DNA from: Mycobacterium sp.
GTDB taxonomy: Bacteria; Actinomycetota; Actinomycetes; Mycobacteriales; Mycobacteriaceae
Length of the DNA stretch: 64,000 nucleotides
Assembly: GCF_019247635.1 (NCBI RefSeq)
Contig: NZ_JAFBAR010000023.1
Coordinates: 35,632 to 99,631, forward strand
Direction: 5' to 3'
This document shows, in pieces, positions 1 to 7,223 of the stretch. The stretch's first letter is position 1. Each line of letters opens with the position of its first letter. Below the pieces are notes generated by a model. The model saw only the letters and a program-made list of their open reading frames with translations, was not told the DNA's origin and did no database searches. Made by a program: the position numbers and the translations under genes.

Positions 1-280
1 GGTTAGCGATCCCGATCCAGCCGAACGAGCCGTCCTGCCAAGCCATTTCGATCCACGTCTCGATCATCTCGGCGAACGACGGCTCCACACCGCCCGCTTC
101 GACCGGATTGAATGCCGACATCAGCCCGCCGCCCCACATCCCGTCGACGACCGCGTCGGTGAGCGTGCGCTTCCGTTCAGATTCGGCGGCCTCGGCCTGG
201 ACGAGTTCGCGCATCCCCCGGGCCATGGCGACGACCTTGCCGCCCATTGCGGTTGTCTCCGATGCCGAAGTCGAAGTCAT
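1..280 (-). CDS. Acyl-CoA dehydrogenase-like flavoprotein, N-terminus only (cut by window edge)
   Basis: Only the first 93 codons are visible, read leftwards from the ATG at 280; the gene continues beyond base 1. The N-terminus has an acidic helical region followed by the stretch EMIETWIEMAWQDGSFGWIG, which matches the N-terminal helical domain of the acyl-CoA dehydrogenase / HsaA flavin-hydroxylase superfamily, where a similar 'D.S.GW' segment precedes the flavin domain. It starts 13 bp after the stop of the SDR gene at 294-1085, so the two are probably co-transcribed. Whether it is a dehydrogenase or a flavin-dependent hydroxylase cannot be decided from this fragment. Confidence 0.7.
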   Translation of the reverse strand, partial: MTSTSASETTAMGGKVVAMARGMRELVQAEAAESERKRTLTDAVVDGMWGGGLMSAFNPVEAGGVEPSFAEMIETWIEMAWQDGSFGWIGIAN

Positions 281-293
281 GGCTGCTCTCCTA

Positions 294-1085
294 TCAGTCG
301 GTGGGGAAGCCGAATAGTGCGACCACGCCGTGATCGCGGCCCGCGGTGTAGCCGCCGTCGACGGCGATGGCCTGACCGGTGACAAAGGACGCTTCGGTCG
401 ACAGGAGGAAGGCGGCCACCGACGCGATCTCCTCCGGCCTGCCCAGCCGTTGCAAGGCGTGCTCCTTGGTGATGGAAGCGAGCGGATCTTCCATCCCGGG
501 CATGCCAAAGACGCTGTGCGCCATGGGAGTTTCGATGAAGCCCGGGCAGATCGCGTTGGCCCGGATGCCACTCGGGCCGTAGTCGAGCGCGATGTTCTTG
601 GTCAACAACACAACACCGCCCTTGGCGGCGTTGTACGAGCTGCCGCCCGCCGTACCTTCGAGACCCTCGATGCTGGCCAGGGTCACGATGGAGCCGCGTT
701 CGCCCTCGACCCTGGGTTGCTCGATCATCCGGGCCAGGGCGGCCTTCGCCACCAGGTAGGTCGCGGTGAGGTTTATTCCGATTACCCGGTCCCATTCCTC
801 GCGCGGGAGCAGATGCACCGGGCCGCCGCCGGCCACCCCGGCGGAGTGGACCACCCCGTCGAGGCGGTCGGGCACCGCGTCGAAGACGGCCGCGACCGCG
901 GCCGCGTCGGTGACATCGGCCGTTACGAACCTGAAGTCCGGACCCAGCTCCGGCGGCGGAGCCAGGTCCGCGCCGACGACGGTTGCGCCTTCGTCCAGCA
1001 GGCGGCGGGCGGTGGCTAACCCGATGCCAGACGCCGCTCCCGTCACGACGAACGTTCGCGCGCGGGCGCGATCGGTGCTCACCAT
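294..1085 (-). CDS. Short-chain dehydrogenase/reductase (SDR)
   Basis: A classical SDR of about 263 residues. It shows the N-terminal nucleotide-binding motif TGAASGIG, the HSAG structural motif (variant of NNAG), a serine in the LASIEG strand and the catalytic YNAAKGG pair, and it ends with TGQAIAVDGGY, the usual SDR C-terminus. The reading frame is open further upstream to 1124, but the ATG at 1085 has an AGGAG ribosome-binding site about 10 bases before it and brings the Rossmann motif to the usual distance, so I prefer it. It lies between a reductase gene upstream and an acyl-CoA dehydrogenase-like gene 13 bp downstream, which suggests a catabolic operon on the minus strand. The NAD(P)-dependent alcohol/ketone substrate is unknown. 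Confidence 0.88.
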   Translation of the reverse strand: MVSTDRARARTFVVTGAASGIGLATARRLLDEGATVVGADLAPPPELGPDFRFVTADVTDAAAVAAVFDAVPDRLDGVVHSAGVAGGGPVHLLPREEWDRVIGINLTATYLVAKAALARMIEQPRVEGERGSIVTLASIEGLEGTAGGSSYNAAKGGVVLLTKNIALDYGPSGIRANAICPGFIETPMAHSVFGMPGMEDPLASITKEHALQRLGRPEEIASVAAFLLSTEASFVTGQAIAVDGGYTAGRDHGVVALFGFPTD

Positions 1086-1159
1086 GGGTGCGGGGCTCCT
1101 CTCGCTCGCCAACCGCTTGACCATACATCCTGGCCCAAGTGTCTAGGGCATGGCGATGT

Positions 1160-1588
1160 TCAGCCGTTGTGTGAGCCTCGCGGGAGCAGCGCGAGGACGG
1201 GGATCGTGCGGCTCGTCTTGCGTTCGTAATCGGCGAATCCCGGGTAGCGCTTGGCCTGCTCGGCGTACTTCTCGTCGCGTTCGGCGCCTTCCAGTTCGAC
1301 GGCGTGGACGTCCAGATGTTCGTCGCCCACCTCGATGTTGGCGTCGGGATTGGCGGCGAGGTTCCAATACCAGGCGGGGTTGCGGTCGGCTCCTGCCGCC
1401 GAGGCGAAGACCAGGTAGCGGTCACCGTCGGCGAGGTACATCATGGGGTTCACCCGTTCTTCGCCGCTGCGTGCTCCGATGCTGTGCAGCAAGAGAACTG
1501 GGGCACCTTCGAATTGGCCGCCGAGTCGACCATGGTTGGCACGGAACTCCTCGATGTTGCGGCGGTTGAAATCGTCGGTGTCGGTCAT
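1160..1588 (-). CDS. Deazaflavin (F420)-dependent nitroreductase-family protein
   Basis: This 142-residue protein matches the mycobacterial DDN/nitroreductase family (PF04075), small split-barrel proteins that use F420H2 to reduce quinones and other acceptors. Recognisable features are an N-terminal NRRNIEEFRANHGRLGG segment, the central P-V-L-L-L-H-S-x-G-A-R-S-G strand-turn, a V-N-P-M-M-Y segment, and the cofactor-site run GADRNPAWYWNLAANPD followed by a C-terminal R-x-I-P-V-x-x-L. Length is normal for the family. It is read in the same direction as the downstream SDR, 74 bp away. The individual substrate cannot be inferred. Confidence 0.85.
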   Translation of the reverse strand: MTDTDDFNRRNIEEFRANHGRLGGQFEGAPVLLLHSIGARSGEERVNPMMYLADGDRYLVFASAAGADRNPAWYWNLAANPDANIEVGDEHLDVHAVELEGAERDEKYAEQAKRYPGFADYERKTSRTIPVLALLPRGSHNG

Positions 1589-1713
1589 GGTGCCTCCTCG
1601 GGTTATCAGCGATGGCGCGCTCCCCTCGGTTCAAGGCAGTTGGCGTCCTGTCGCATCTTCTCACCAGAAGGCCCGGCGTGAAATTCCCGCCATAACCTGT
1701 AAATCTGGTACTC

Positions 1714-2334
1714 GTGAGCGACAACGGCAGCGCCCCTTCGTCGAGCCCGCTGCGGCGCGTTGCGCGCGAGCCCCGGACCGTGGCAGGCGCAATCCTGGCC
1801 GCAGAGCTGATCGCTGGGCTCGCCTTCGTCGGGGTGAAGCTGGCGCACAACCACCCAACCGCAGCGCCGCAGCCAGCCTCGTCGACTCCTGCGCCGCCGC
1901 CGTACGTCGCGATTCCCGGCTGCTACAAATCGGTCCCACCGGCCGAACGCCCGAAGACGCTCAACATTGTGGGATGCGCGAGTGTCGCCGTTGCGCTGCA
2001 AGACATGTCGTGGAGCGCATGGGGAGCGCAAGGCGCCGACGGGGCGGGCACCGCCGTGTTCAAAGTCTGCGATCCGAACTGTGCGATGGGCTATCAGCTC
2101 ACCGACCAGGTCGTCGTGCACGCCTGGAATCCCCAGTCACCGAAAGCCGACGCCACCTGCCCGGTCGGCCTGAAGATCTTCGCGGACATGATCTTGGCGT
2201 TCCCGAAGGGCGTTCCCCCGGCTACGACCCAGAAAATGAACACTCAGTACAACGGAATGCCGGCGGTGCACTACGCCAACTACTCCACCGACAAGGCCGA
2301 CAGCGAATTCATCGGCTACACGTTCTGCTACTAG
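1714..2334 (+). CDS. Membrane-anchored extracytoplasmic protein of unknown function
   Basis: Starts with GTG at 1714. The 206-residue product has a short basic N-terminus (about 1-25), one hydrophobic segment at about 26-46 (AGAILAAELIAGLAFVG), a Pro/Ala-rich linker (about 50-65) and a C-terminal domain of about 140 residues containing six cysteines, including CDPNC and a terminal TFCY. This layout fits a single-pass protein with a disulphide-stabilised domain outside the membrane. No lipobox is evident. I do not recognise a family. Its stop codon shares a four-base CTAG with the stop of the convergent thiolase gene. Confidence 0.72.
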   Translation: MSDNGSAPSSSPLRRVAREPRTVAGAILAAELIAGLAFVGVKLAHNHPTAAPQPASSTPAPPPYVAIPGCYKSVPPAERPKTLNIVGCASVAVALQDMSWSAWGAQGADGAGTAVFKVCDPNCAMGYQLTDQVVVHAWNPQSPKADATCPVGLKIFADMILAFPKGVPPATTQKMNTQYNGMPAVHYANYSTDKADSEFIGYTFCY

Positions 2335-3506
2335 ACCTCGATGACGACGGCCCCACCCTGGCCGCCGCCCGCACACATCGCCGCCACTCCGATACCGCCG
2401 CCGCGCCGGGCCAGCTCATAGGTCAACGTGGTGACCATGCGCGCACCGGAGGCGGCGATGGGGTGTCCCAGGCTGCAGCCGCTGCCCGAGAAGTTCACCT
2501 TCTCCTCGTCGATGCCGTACTCCCGGCACGCCGCGATCGGCACCGAAGCGAACGCCTCGTTGATCTCCCAGAGCGCCACGTCGTCGACCGACAAACCGGC
2601 CCGCTGCAGCACCTTGCCGATGACCTTCACGGCACCCAGACCGCAGTCCCTGGCCGGCACACCCGCGGCGGCCCATGCCCTGATGGTGCCCAGCACGTTG
2701 AGGTTCTCGGCGCTGGCGTAATCGCGGTCGACGAGCGCGACCGCCGCGGCGGCGTCGTTGGTGCCGCTGCTGTTGCCTGCCGTAATCGAGAAACCTTCGA
2801 TTTCGGGGTGCAGCACCTTGAGCCCGGCCAGTTTTTCGACGGTGGTGTCGCGACGGGGATGCTCATCGACGGCGAACTCGGTGACCGAACCGTCCGGTTG
2901 GGTGATCTTCAGCGCCAGGATCTCGTCGACGAACTTGCCGGCGTCCATCGCCGCGATGGCCCGCTGATGTGACCGGGCCGCCCAGGCGTCCATCTCCTCG
3001 CGGGTGATGCCGACCTTCTTCGCGGTGTTCCAGCCGACCGTGATCGACATGTCCTTGGCGGGCGCGTCGGGGGTTTCGACGTGCGTCGGCGGCATCCAAC
3101 GCTCCTCGAACTTCAGCTCGGGGCCGGGAATGCGCCAATTGGTCAGCGGCGTCATCGACAGCGACTGCACACCGCCGGCGATGAGCACGCGCTCCATGCC
3201 CGAACCGATCTGTGCGGCGGCGTTGCCAATCGCGGTGAGGCTGCCCGCGCAGTGCCGGTTGACCGACTGGCCGGGGATGTCATCCATGCCCGCGGCGGTG
3301 GCGGCATACCGGGCCAAATCACCGCCGCCGTAATGCGATTCGGCGAAGATGATGTCGTCAATTGCCGAGGGGTCGACGCCGGACCTGCGCACCACCTCCG
3401 GAAGCACCGCCGTGATCAGTGTCTCGGGCGGGGTATTGACCAGCGTCCCCTTGAAGGAGCGGCCGATCGCCGTCCGGACGGCTCCGACGATCACGGGTGT
3501 AGCCAT
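2331..3506 (-). CDS. Thiolase / acetyl-CoA acyltransferase (FadA-type)
   Basis: A 391-residue thiolase of typical length. The nucleophilic cysteine is in NRHCAGSLTAIGNAAAQI near residue 90; the acid/base motifs are SGCSLGHPIAASGARM (His near 350) and the C-terminal C-A-G-G-G-Q-G motif near residue 380. It begins with TPVIVGAVRTAIGRSFKGTL, the standard thiolase N-terminus. It would cleave a 3-ketoacyl-CoA in beta-oxidation or run the reverse condensation. The promoter lies in the A+T-richer gap shared with the divergent cysteine dioxygenase fusion gene. Given the neighbouring steroid-type genes a role in side-chain removal is possible, but that is inference. Confidence 0.93.
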   Translation of the reverse strand: MATPVIVGAVRTAIGRSFKGTLVNTPPETLITAVLPEVVRRSGVDPSAIDDIIFAESHYGGGDLARYAATAAGMDDIPGQSVNRHCAGSLTAIGNAAAQIGSGMERVLIAGGVQSLSMTPLTNWRIPGPELKFEERWMPPTHVETPDAPAKDMSITVGWNTAKKVGITREEMDAWAARSHQRAIAAMDAGKFVDEILALKITQPDGSVTEFAVDEHPRRDTTVEKLAGLKVLHPEIEGFSITAGNSSGTNDAAAAVALVDRDYASAENLNVLGTIRAWAAAGVPARDCGLGAVKVIGKVLQRAGLSVDDVALWEINEAFASVPIAACREYGIDEEKVNFSGSGCSLGHPIAASGARMVTTLTYELARRGGGIGVAAMCAGGGQGGAVVIEV

Positions 3507-3698
3507 GTTGTCAACCTCGAAACTGTCTGGCTGCGGTAGGCAGCGCCGATGGGATTCGTTGGCGCGAATCGTAACAAATACTGTATGGGCAATAGTAAAC
3601 GGCCTGAGGTCAGGTGCGGGCGGATATGCGCCGCGCAGGGGTGGGCAGGGCCGTCGCCTGGCGCGCCGGGCGTCCGAGTGACGCTCGGCGGAGCTTCC

Positions 3699-3742
3699 AA
3701 GAATCCACCAAGAATCCTTTGAGAATCCTTCAAGGAGTCATC
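3699..3742. repeat. Three tandem 11-bp direct repeats (AAGAATCC core) plus a degenerate fourth
   Basis: The copies are AAGAATCCACC (3699-3709), AAGAATCCTTT (3710-3720) and GAGAATCCTTC (3721-3731), followed by AAGGAGTCATC (3732-3742), which keeps the period but diverges. The period of about one helical turn places all copies on one DNA face, as expected for cooperative binding of a regulator. They end 133 bp before the ATG of the fusion gene. Regulatory function is inferred. Confidence 0.7.
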
Positions 3743-3786
3743 ACGAGCCTGGGCGCAATAGGCAAATAACACGGCGGCTTTTCCGC

Positions 3787-3844
3787 CGAGCAGACGCAAA
3801 GTCACCCCTTTGGGCACCGAATTGCGTGCTTTTGCGACTGCTCG
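3787..3844. repeat. Imperfect long palindrome (GAGCAGACGCAAA family)
   Basis: The left arm CGAGCAGACGCAAAGTCAC (3787-3805) pairs with the right arm GTGCTTTTGCGACTGCTCG (3826-3844) at 16 of 19 positions. It closely resembles the palindrome at 17054-17110, so the two appear to belong to one dispersed family. The right arm ends 31 bp before the ATG at 3876. Confidence 0.7.
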
Positions 3845-3875
3845 CGGGGATGGGTTCGTCGAGAACGGACACGCC

Positions 3876-5810
3876 ATGACCGACATCGCGCACGACCTGC
3901 CATTCACCGCGCGGCTCGGGGAGTTGGCCCCGCTATTCGACGCCCTGGCCGACGTCGCGATCCGCGGCGAGGTCCCGGGCCCCGAGTTGCTGGACCGCGT
4001 CGCCGCGACAGGGCCTGTGCTGTCGGCCCTGGCGCAAAACCCCAACGACGGCGAACCCTACTCACGGTCGATCCTGCGTGTCGACGACAAGGTCGAGATC
4101 ATGCTCGCCCGCTGGCGGCCGGGTCACAGCTGCGCGCCGCACGACCACGGGGGCGCGGGCGGCTTCGTCGTCACCGTCGAGGGGACATTCCACGAACGCC
4201 GGTTCGGCTGGGACGGCCCACGGCTAGTGGTCAGCCACAGCACCATGCGGCACCAGGGCACCGCGATTCCCATCACTCCCGAGGTGATCCACGACATGAG
4301 GGCCGAGGACAGCGGGCTGACGCTGCACCTCTACAGCCCGCCGCCGGCCGGCATGCGGGTGTTCGATCTGGACCGGGCCGAAGCACTGGAACTGGTTGGC
4401 AACTATGGCGCCTGGATCCCGCAGGGTGATCACCCACGCATCCCCTTCGCAAACATCACACCCAAAGACCCAGGGACACCTATCATTTGGGTTGCGTACA
4501 GCACGCACTACCGCGGCGGGTCGGCCGAATTCGGCGTCGCCGCCGCGACCATGGCCCGTGAGCTGACGCTCGCGCATCCCGAGGCCGAGGTCATCGTCTC
4601 CGGGCTCGAGCACAAAGCGGATTTCACCGCCGAGTTGGCCCGGCTGGTCGATGTGGGACAAAAACTCAGCCAACTGCACCTGATCGGTCACGCGGGGATG
4701 TACGGCCCGATGTTCGGATCGACGGAGTGGCCCGAGCAGTTTTCGCCGCACGAGTGGCGAGCGATGACGATTCCGTTCGCCGACGACGGGCGAGCGTATT
4801 TCCACGCCTGCCGGACGGCGCGGTGGTTCGCTCCCTTCTTCGCCGACGTGTTCGGTGTTCCGACGTTCGGCAACCAGAACTACACCACTGTCTCTGCCCA
4901 CAAAGACCATTTCGCGTGGGCGGGTCGTCACCCGGCGATCCGTCCGAATCTTTATATGATCGCCGCACCCGGCAAGAAATCGCACGGTTTGCGCGGCTCG
5001 GTCCGCAAGTACCTCGGCTGCGCCGCGGAGCCAATGCTGGAAAGCCGCCCTGCCGCAACGTATCCGGAGCGGACCTACGATCGCGTGGCCGACCTCTACG
5101 ACCGCGCCTACGTCGACATCCGGGTGCGCGATGCCGAATGGCGCTGGATAACCGGCCGGGTTGCCGGGGTGCGCACCGAGCTCGGCCGTCCCCTGCGCGT
5201 TCTCGACATCGGCTGCGGCAATGGCGCTCTGCTGCGCGCGTTGGACGACCGCGGCGATATCGACTTCGGCATCGGGGTGGACAACTCCGCCGGCATGCTC
5301 GCCCGGGCGCGGCAACGCGGCCGCGACCGCGACCGCGCCAGACTACGGTTCATCAGGGTCAACGGGCCAGAGCTGGACGTTCCCGACGACCACGTCGACG
5401 CGGTGATCTCGTTTCTGTCCTTCCGGTACCTGGACTGGGATCCGGTCATGGCGGAGATCCGCCGGGTGCTGGCGCCCGGCGGACGGTTATGGGTGGTCGA
5501 CATGGTCGAGCGCCCGGCGAGGATGCGCGACCTGCGGGTGCTCGCCGGGTCGGCCGTCGCGCACGTGCGGACCCGGCGCGCCCGACCCCAGTTCGCCACC
5601 GACCTCGCCGCTTTGACGACTCACCCTGACTGGCTGAACATGCTGCGGCACAATCCCATTCGCGCCGAGCACGAGTACCGTTGGTACTTTGGCAGCCGCT
5701 TTCCTGCCGCCGTGCTGGAAACGTTGACGGCAACCATGTCGGCGCGGGTGGTGGCCTTCGATTCAGGTCCCTTGGCCAAGGGGCATTCCGCTCCCCTCAG
5801 CTACCCATGA
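3876..5810 (+). CDS. Three-domain fusion: cysteine dioxygenase-like cupin, caspase-like domain, SAM methyltransferase
   Basis: The 644-residue product has three parts. Residues 1-195 resemble cysteine dioxygenase: Y62-S-R64 (substrate binding in known enzymes), iron ligands H89-x-H91 and H139, and T149-L-H151-L-Y153-SPP matching the catalytic Ser-His-Tyr line. This predicts O2-dependent oxidation of a thiol to a sulfinate. Residues 200-385 contain LHLIGH272 and, 40 residues on, AYFHAC312, a spacing reminiscent of the His/Cys dyad of caspase/CHAT (clan CD) folds. Residues 395-644 are a class I methyltransferase: VLDIGCGNG (443-450), an acidic residue at the end of strand 2 (GVDN) and the late motif VLAPGGRLWVVD. 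The ATG at 3876 is chosen because the cupin fold begins just after it; a TTG at 3810 lies inside a palindrome. The stop overlaps the next start (ATGA). The fold of the middle part is my inference. Confidence 0.85.
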   Translation: MTDIAHDLPFTARLGELAPLFDALADVAIRGEVPGPELLDRVAATGPVLSALAQNPNDGEPYSRSILRVDDKVEIMLARWRPGHSCAPHDHGGAGGFVVTVEGTFHERRFGWDGPRLVVSHSTMRHQGTAIPITPEVIHDMRAEDSGLTLHLYSPPPAGMRVFDLDRAEALELVGNYGAWIPQGDHPRIPFANITPKDPGTPIIWVAYSTHYRGGSAEFGVAAATMARELTLAHPEAEVIVSGLEHKADFTAELARLVDVGQKLSQLHLIGHAGMYGPMFGSTEWPEQFSPHEWRAMTIPFADDGRAYFHACRTARWFAPFFADVFGVPTFGNQNYTTVSAHKDHFAWAGRHPAIRPNLYMIAAPGKKSHGLRGSVRKYLGCAAEPMLESRPAATYPERTYDRVADLYDRAYVDIRVRDAEWRWITGRVAGVRTELGRPLRVLDIGCGNGALLRALDDRGDIDFGIGVDNSAGMLARARQRGRDRDRARLRFIRVNGPELDVPDDHVDAVISFLSFRYLDWDPVMAEIRRVLAPGGRLWVVDMVERPARMRDLRVLAGSAVAHVRTRRARPQFATDLAALTTHPDWLNMLRHNPIRAEHEYRWYFGSRFPAAVLETLTATMSARVVAFDSGPLAKGHSAPLSYP

Positions 5811-6583
5811 ACGCCTGCCTTGGCATCGTCGACTGGGGCATCGGCGGCATCGGCCTGCTGGGCACCCTGGACCGGTTGGCGCCTGGGCTGCCGGTGCTGT
5901 ACTGGTCGGATGCGGGGGTGACCCCATACGGCCGGATGAGTGCCGACGAGCTCACCGATCGCCTGACGACGGTGGTGATCGACCTCGCGGTGCGTGGCGC
6001 CACCGAGGTGGTGCTTGCGTGCAACGCGGCCAGCACCGTGATGAAAGCGCTTGGTGCGGCGCCGATCCCGGTGGAGGGAATCATCGACCACGGGGTGGCC
6101 TCCGTTCCGGACGACCTCGCGGGACCGATCGGCGTGGTCGGTGGTCGACGCACGATCGCCGCCGGACACTATCGGCGCGGGCTAACCAGACCCGGACGGG
6201 CGGTGTTGTCCCGTGTGGCGCAACCGTTGTCGGGGCACATCGAGGCAGGCCGCATCGGCTCCCCACAGTTCCGCGCCGATCTGACCAGGATTGTTGCTCC
6301 GCTCCACGAAGTGCAAGCGTTGGTGTTGGCCTGCACCCATTACCCGGCCGCGAGCCGCTGGTTTGCGGCAGCGCTGCCGCACGCGCTGCTGATCGACCCG
6401 GCCGAGCGCATGGCTACCGTGATTGCCGCGCGGTATCCGGGCGCGCGCGCCCTCCCCCGGGCTTCCCGAGCCTTTCTCACCACCGGCGATCCCGAAGCGA
6501 TGCGCCTGGGTGCCGCCCGCGCTTGGGGTGCAACGGTGACGGCCAACCGGGCTGCGGTCGAGTCGACCCGTTCGGCCGCTTAG
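5807..6583 (+). CDS. Glutamate/aspartate racemase-family protein (MurI-like)
   Basis: 258 residues, near the usual MurI length. It carries the family signatures: N-terminal D9WGIGGIG, P40-Y-G, the first catalytic cysteine in AC72NAAST and the second in AC176THYP. Both cysteines needed for proton abstraction and return are present, so it is probably an active cofactor-independent racemase of an acidic amino acid or analogue. The ATG overlaps the stop of the fusion gene by four bases, which strongly suggests translational coupling and a shared pathway. A cysteine dioxygenase-like partner makes cysteine sulfinate, an aspartate analogue, an attractive but unproven substrate. It could instead be a house-keeping MurI, but its context argues against that. 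Confidence 0.88.
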   Translation: MNACLGIVDWGIGGIGLLGTLDRLAPGLPVLYWSDAGVTPYGRMSADELTDRLTTVVIDLAVRGATEVVLACNAASTVMKALGAAPIPVEGIIDHGVASVPDDLAGPIGVVGGRRTIAAGHYRRGLTRPGRAVLSRVAQPLSGHIEAGRIGSPQFRADLTRIVAPLHEVQALVLACTHYPAASRWFAAALPHALLIDPAERMATVIAARYPGARALPRASRAFLTTGDPEAMRLGAARAWGATVTANRAAVESTRSAA

Positions 6584-6788
6584 TCACGGCAAGGCCTCGG
6601 GCTCGTCGCATTCGAAAAGCGATGTTGCTCAAGACATCCAACACGGCGCCGGTGCCAGCCTCCTATTCACCGGATCGGAGCCCTGATCGTCAGCCGGGTC
6701 AACCGCTCGACGCGCACGTCCTCGGCGAGTGAACAGCCGATGGGCGGGGGGAACCTGCGGCGTTCTTCCTACAAGACACAATGGGGCG

Positions 6789-7157
6789 ATGACCACCACA
6801 CAGACCACCGCATACCGGCTCGCGACGTTGTTGATCGGCGTCGGCACGGTCCATTTCCTGGCACCCAAGCCGTTCGACGACATCATCCCCGTCGAACTGC
6901 CCGGCGAGCCGCGGCTCTACACCTACCTGTCGGGGGTCGCCGAGGTCGTCATCGGTGCGCTGCTGCTGCCGCGACGCACCCGTCGGGCCGCCGCGAGCGC
7001 CGCCGCGGCGCTGTTCGTTGGGGTATTTCCCGGGAACATCAACATGGTCCGGCTCTGGTGGGACAAGCCGTGGCCCATGCGCATTGCCGCGCTGGCCAGG
7101 CTGCCGTTGCAGATCCCGATGATCACGGCCGCGCTCAACGTCAGACGTGAAAGCTAG
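6789..7157 (+). CDS. Small DoxX-like integral membrane protein
   Basis: 122 residues with about four hydrophobic segments (about 8-28, 45-60, 65-85, 100-115). The sequence TAYRLATLLIGVGTVHFLAP at the N-terminus and the later F-P-G-N-I-N-M-V...W..R..LQ.P match the mycobacterial DoxX-like membrane family. The ATG at 6789 is preferred over the open frame starting at 6729, because the earlier 20 codons are polar and the hydrophobic domain starts straight after this ATG. It is convergent with the antiporter gene and separated from the racemase gene by about 205 bp in which I see no gene. Function is unknown. Confidence 0.78.
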   Translation: MTTTQTTAYRLATLLIGVGTVHFLAPKPFDDIIPVELPGEPRLYTYLSGVAEVVIGALLLPRRTRRAAASAAAALFVGVFPGNINMVRLWWDKPWPMRIAALARLPLQIPMITAALNVRRES

Positions 7158-7181
7158 CGAGCCTCATGGCCGAGGCGGACA

Positions 7182-7215
7182 TGGCTTCGCCGACCGGGGC
7201 GCTGGCCCGAAGCCA
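7182..7215. terminator. Possible terminator stem between convergent genes
   Basis: TGGCTTCG (7182-7189) and CGAAGCCA (7208-7215) form a perfect 8-bp stem with an 18-nt loop. It lies between the convergent DoxX-like and antiporter genes. There is no T-run, which is usual in mycobacteria. Function is inferred from position. Confidence 0.4.
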
Positions 7216-7223
7216 GGCCGCCG

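Larger units (their letters stand above)
3507..3875. promoter_or_regulatory. Divergent intergenic region with 11-bp repeats, possible operator and palindrome
   Basis: This 369-bp gap separates the thiolase (minus) from the cysteine dioxygenase fusion (plus). It holds an A+T-rich patch with imperfect inverted repeat TACTGT-N7-ATAGTA (3579-3597), close to the thiolase start and a plausible operator or promoter. Three 11-bp direct repeats lie at 3699-3731 and a long palindrome at 3787-3844. I see no convincing extra gene. The fusion's reading frame is open through the palindrome from a TTG at 3810, but I do not use that start. Confidence 0.55.

Noticed and set aside
3810..3875. TTG start giving a 22-residue longer fusion protein
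   Set aside because: It lies within the palindrome and adds residues outside the cupin fold; the ATG at 3876 fits better.
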